Assembly (NCBI GenBank): GCA_013368795.1
Contig: JABFXX010000231.1
Coordinates: forward strand, 1 to 64,000
Direction: 5' to 3'
Origin: Kofleriaceae bacterium
Lineage (GTDB): Bacteria; Myxococcota_A; Polyangia; Haliangiales; Haliangiaceae
DNA: 64,000 nucleotides
Shown here: positions 61,209-64,000 of the stretch, one piece after another
How the letters are laid out: each line of letters opens with the position of its first letter
How positions within the stretch are numbered: position 1 is the first letter of the stretch
The notes under the pieces: generated by a model
What the model saw: the letters and a program-made list of their open reading frames with translations, nothing else
Databases searched by the model: none
What the model was told of the DNA's origin: nothing
Made by a program: the position numbers and the translations under genes

Positions 61209-63452
61209 ATGCGTCGCCTCTGGTTGGGCCTCTCTCTCGTCTTGCTCCTGTCGTTCGGCATCCTCGCGTGGGTCGGCTCGCGGATCTATCAGCTCGCGCC
61301 GCCGATCCCCGATCGTGTCGTCACCACCGACGGTCGCGTCGTGTTCGGGTCGGGCGAGGTCGAGGCCGGTCAGGATGTCTGGCGGTCGTTCGGCGGTATG
61401 GAGCTCGGCTCGATCTGGGGCCACGGCTCGTACGTGGCGCCGGACTGGACCGCCGACTGGCTGCACCGCGAGCTCGTCGCGGTGCTCGACCAGTGGGCGA
61501 CCTCGGCGAGCGCGAACAGCTACGCCGCGATGGGAGCGGAGGACCAGGCCGCCTTGCGCGAGCGACTCCGCCGCGAGACGCGCCTCAACACCTACGATCC
61601 GGCGACTCGCACCATCACGGTGTCGCCCGAGCGCGCGCAAGCGATCGACGCGAACGTCGCGTACTACGCCCAGCTGTTCGCACAGGGCAACGATGACTAC
61701 GCGCTGCCGAGCGGGACGGTCACCGAACCCGCGCGCGCACACGCGCTGTCGGCGTTCTTCTTCTGGTCGGCGTGGGCCGCCGCGACCGATCGCCCGGGCG
61801 ACACCGTCACGTACACGAGCAACTGGCCGCACGAGCCGCTGATCGCGAATCGGCCGACGCCCGATTCGATCGTGTGGACCGGCGTCAGCATCCTGATGCT
61901 CCTCGGCGGCATCGGTGCACTCGCGTTCTGGCACGCCGCGAAGCGCAAGGAGGAGGTGCCCGACGTGCTGCCTGCGGCAGACCCGCTGCTCGGCTCGTCG
62001 CCGACGCCGTCGCAGCGCTCGACGGTGAAGTACTTCTGGGTCGTGTGCGGCCTGCTCGTGCTGCAGATCTGCATGGGCATCATCACCGCGCACTACGGCG
62101 TCGAGGGTAACGGCCTGTTCGGCATCGCGCTCGCGAAGGTGCTGCCGTACTCCGCGGCGCGCTCGTGGCACGTCCAGCTCGGCATCTTCTGGATCGCGAC
62201 GGCATGGCTCGCCGCTGGCCTCGCGATCGCGCCGTCGGTCGGCTCGGAGCCGCGCGGGCAACGCCTGCTCGTCAACGTCCTGTTCGCGGCCCTCGTCCTT
62301 GTCGTCGGTGGTTCACTCGCCGGCCAGCTGCTCGCGATCAACGGCCAGCTCGACGCCAGCGGCGTGTGGTGGTTCGGCCACAGCGGCTACGAGTACATCG
62401 ACCTCGGCCGCATCTTCCAGTACGCGCTGCTCGCGGGTCTCGTCCTCTGGGTCGTCCTCGTCGCGCGCGCCCTGTGGCCGGCGCTCAAGCGCCGCGACGT
62501 GCAGCGGCCGCTGCTGATCATGCTGCTCATCTCGACCATCGCGATCGGTGCCTTCTACTTCGCGGCGCTCGGCGCGGGACGGCACACGAACCTCGCGATC
62601 GCCGAGTACTGGCGCTGGTGGGTTGTCCACCTCTGGGTCGAGGGCTTCTTCGAGGTGTTCGCGACCGTCATCATCGCGTTCCTCTTCGCGCGCCTCGGCC
62701 TCGTCCGCTACGCGACGGCGGGTCGCGCATCCGTCCTCGCTGCCTCGATCTTCCTCGCCGGTGGCGTCATCGGCACGCTCCACCACCTCTACTTCAGCGG
62801 CACGCCGACGGTCGCACTCGCGCTCGGCTCGGTGTTCAGCGCGCTCGAGGTCGTCCCGCTCGTGTTCCTCGGCTACGACGGCTGGGAGAACTGGCGCCAC
62901 ACGCGCGCGACGCCGTGGATGCGCCAGTACCGGTGGCCGATCTACTTCTTCATCGCGGTCGCGTTCTGGAACGTCGTCGGCGCCGGCCTGTTCGGCTTCA
63001 TGATCAACCCGCCGGTCGCGCTCTACTACATGCAGGGCCTCAACACGACGCCGGTCCACGGCCATACCGCGCTGTTCGGCGTGTACGGCATGCTCGGCCT
63101 CGGCCTCGTGCTGTTCACCGTCAAGTCGGTGCACCCGAACCTCGTGTGGCCGGAGCGCCTGCTCAAGATCGGCTTCTGGGCGATCAACATCGGGCTCGGC
63201 GCGATGGTGCTGATCAGCGTGCTGCCGGTCGGCCTCCTCCAGACCTGGGCGGCGATCGACGTCGGCTACTGGTACGCGCGCAGCTCGGAGTTCCTGCACA
63301 CCGGGCCGATGGAGACGTTGCGCTGGCTGCGCATCATCGGAGACACGGTGTTCGCGATCGGTGCCATCGTGTTCGTCGTGGCCATCGCCAGGATGACCAT
63401 CGGACGGCGGCGCGAGGGTGCGAACCTCGAATCCACGCACCCGGCCGCGTGA
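61209..63452 (+). CDS. norZ: Quinol-dependent nitric oxide reductase
   Basis: A 747-residue single-chain qNOR reducing NO to N2O with electrons from quinol. It has an N-terminal helix plus periplasmic cytochrome c-like fold without CxxCH (ending near residue 215), then about twelve helices related to NorB, with VHLWVEGFFEVFA, LHHLYFSG and TPVHGHTALFGVYG carrying the heme and non-heme iron ligands. Length matches NorZ proteins. Start at 61209 (MRRLWLGLSLVLLLSFG). The next gene starts at its stop codon (TGATG). Confidence 0.95.
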   Translation: MRRLWLGLSLVLLLSFGILAWVGSRIYQLAPPIPDRVVTTDGRVVFGSGEVEAGQDVWRSFGGMELGSIWGHGSYVAPDWTADWLHRELVAVLDQWATSASANSYAAMGAEDQAALRERLRRETRLNTYDPATRTITVSPERAQAIDANVAYYAQLFAQGNDDYALPSGTVTEPARAHALSAFFFWSAWAAATDRPGDTVTYTSNWPHEPLIANRPTPDSIVWTGVSILMLLGGIGALAFWHAAKRKEEVPDVLPAADPLLGSSPTPSQRSTVKYFWVVCGLLVLQICMGIITAHYGVEGNGLFGIALAKVLPYSAARSWHVQLGIFWIATAWLAAGLAIAPSVGSEPRGQRLLVNVLFAALVLVVGGSLAGQLLAINGQLDASGVWWFGHSGYEYIDLGRIFQYALLAGLVLWVVLVARALWPALKRRDVQRPLLIMLLISTIAIGAFYFAALGAGRHTNLAIAEYWRWWVVHLWVEGFFEVFATVIIAFLFARLGLVRYATAGRASVLAASIFLAGGVIGTLHHLYFSGTPTVALALGSVFSALEVVPLVFLGYDGWENWRHTRATPWMRQYRWPIYFFIAVAFWNVVGAGLFGFMINPPVALYYMQGLNTTPVHGHTALFGVYGMLGLGLVLFTVKSVHPNLVWPERLLKIGFWAINIGLGAMVLISVLPVGLLQTWAAIDVGYWYARSSEFLHTGPMETLRWLRIIGDTVFAIGAIVFVVAIARMTIGRRREGANLESTHPAA

Positions 63453-64000
63453 TGCGGTCGCTCTGGCCTCGCGAGCACGGCGCGTACGCCCAGCTCGGTG
63501 TCCCGCTCGCGACGGCGCTCGTGCTCGCTAAGCCGACGCCGGCCGCGATCCTGTTCACCGCCGCGGCGTGTCTCGCATTCCTCGCCAACGAGCCACTGCT
63601 CGTCGTCCTCGGTCACCGCGGTGCACGCGTTCGCGCCGAGGCGGGAGGACGCGCGCGACGCCGGCTCGCGGTGCTCTCGGTGGGCGCCGCGCTGTGCGGC
63701 GCGACCGCGCTCCTGCTCGCACCTCGTGCGGCGCTCGTCGCGTGCGCCGTGCTCGCGGTTCCGGTCGCCGCGCTGGTGGCGATCGCGTGGCGGCGGGCGG
63801 AGCACTCGCTCTGGGGCGAGCTCGTCGCGGCGCTCGCGCTGCCCGGCGCGAGCGTTCCGGTGACTGCGGCCTCGGGCGTTCCACTCGCCGTCGGCGTCGA
63901 GCTGTGGCTCGCGTGGTCGCTCGGCTATGCGGCGAGCGTCGTCGCGGTGCACGATGTCATCGATAACCGCCGCGGACGCACGCGGCTCGCGATCGTCCAC
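63452..64000 (+). CDS. YwiC-like membrane protein, N-terminal part
   Basis: Open to the window end (183 codons). MRSLWPREHGAYAQLGVPLATALVLA is the hallmark of the YwiC-like family (PF14256), followed by hydrophobic helices. In Bacillus subtilis ywiC lies in the nitrate-respiration region. Here its ATG overlaps the qNOR stop by one base, so they are co-translated and a role linked to nitrogen oxides is likely. Confidence 0.85.
   Translation, partial: MRSLWPREHGAYAQLGVPLATALVLAKPTPAAILFTAAACLAFLANEPLLVVLGHRGARVRAEAGGRARRRLAVLSVGAALCGATALLLAPRAALVACAVLAVPVAALVAIAWRRAEHSLWGELVAALALPGASVPVTAASGVPLAVGVELWLAWSLGYAASVVAVHDVIDNRRGRTRLAIVH

Overview
The window is high-GC DNA (I estimate well above 65 percent) packed with two-component kinases, two Ser/Thr kinases (one fused to an AAA ATPase and repeats), a fused CcoN-CcoO oxidase subunit and many sigma-54-type promoters. 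This mix points to a Myxococcota bacterium (Polyangia or Kofleriaceae-like). That placement is inference; no rRNA or tRNA gene is present to confirm it.

Layout. 1-13.9 kb: tail-less ABC-F ATPase, LtrA-like membrane protein, GH65 glycoside phosphorylase/hydrolase, a 1196-residue Ser/Thr kinase-AAA-repeat protein, alpha/beta hydrolase, small histidine kinase, AraC regulator, NudC and a hemerythrin-like protein. 13.9-22 kb: 89-residue unknown, sugar-phosphate nucleotidyltransferase, NAD epimerase-like protein, Lon, a 382-residue unknown, a CBS protein with a universal stress protein, and a flavodoxin-like protein. 22-34 kb: a dense signalling block (REC-GAF-kinase, MASE1-PAS-kinase, REC protein, Ser/Thr kinase, orphan kinase, NarL-type regulator with hybrid kinase, PAS-kinase-REC). 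34-36.5 kb: small membrane proteins and a phosphoribosyltransferase. 36.4-41.7 kb: a leftward operon PAS, PAS-kinase, REC-GAF-kinase, REC, GH15 glucoamylase. 41.8-46.5 kb: DUF5996 and UBP zinc finger, a quinone reductase-thioesterase-iron ADH operon, a cytochrome c. 46.5-54.3 kb: an eight-gene cbb3 oxidase operon (ccoNO-Q-P-G-short FixH-like-SafE-I-S) in which every junction is a 4-base start/stop overlap. 54.5-64 kb: two more kinases, a sigma-54 activator with a globin-coupled histidine kinase, a CBS protein, quinol nitric oxide reductase and a YwiC-like protein.

The main discovery is regulatory. At least a dozen genes carry a sigma-54 (-24/-12) promoter. Nine of these promoters have a site of the form YGCAW-N3-YTGCR exactly 30-31 bases from the -24 element. 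Usually there is a second copy 29-31 bases further out, centre to centre. In three places one pair sits between two divergent promoters and serves both. The controlled genes (cbb3 oxidase, CBS and stress proteins, phosphoribosyltransferase, lon, a nucleotidyltransferase, the sigma-54 activator itself and several tiny proteins) look like a low-oxygen or nitric-oxide survival regulon, similar in content to the mycobacterial DosR regulon but built on sigma-54. The natural candidate controller is the NtrC-type regulator at 57817-59226 with its globin-sensor kinase at 59223-60386. The sites also confirm several otherwise doubtful small genes and correct several start codons. Many of these promoters place the predicted transcription start only about 2-5 bases before the start codon, implying nearly leaderless mRNAs.
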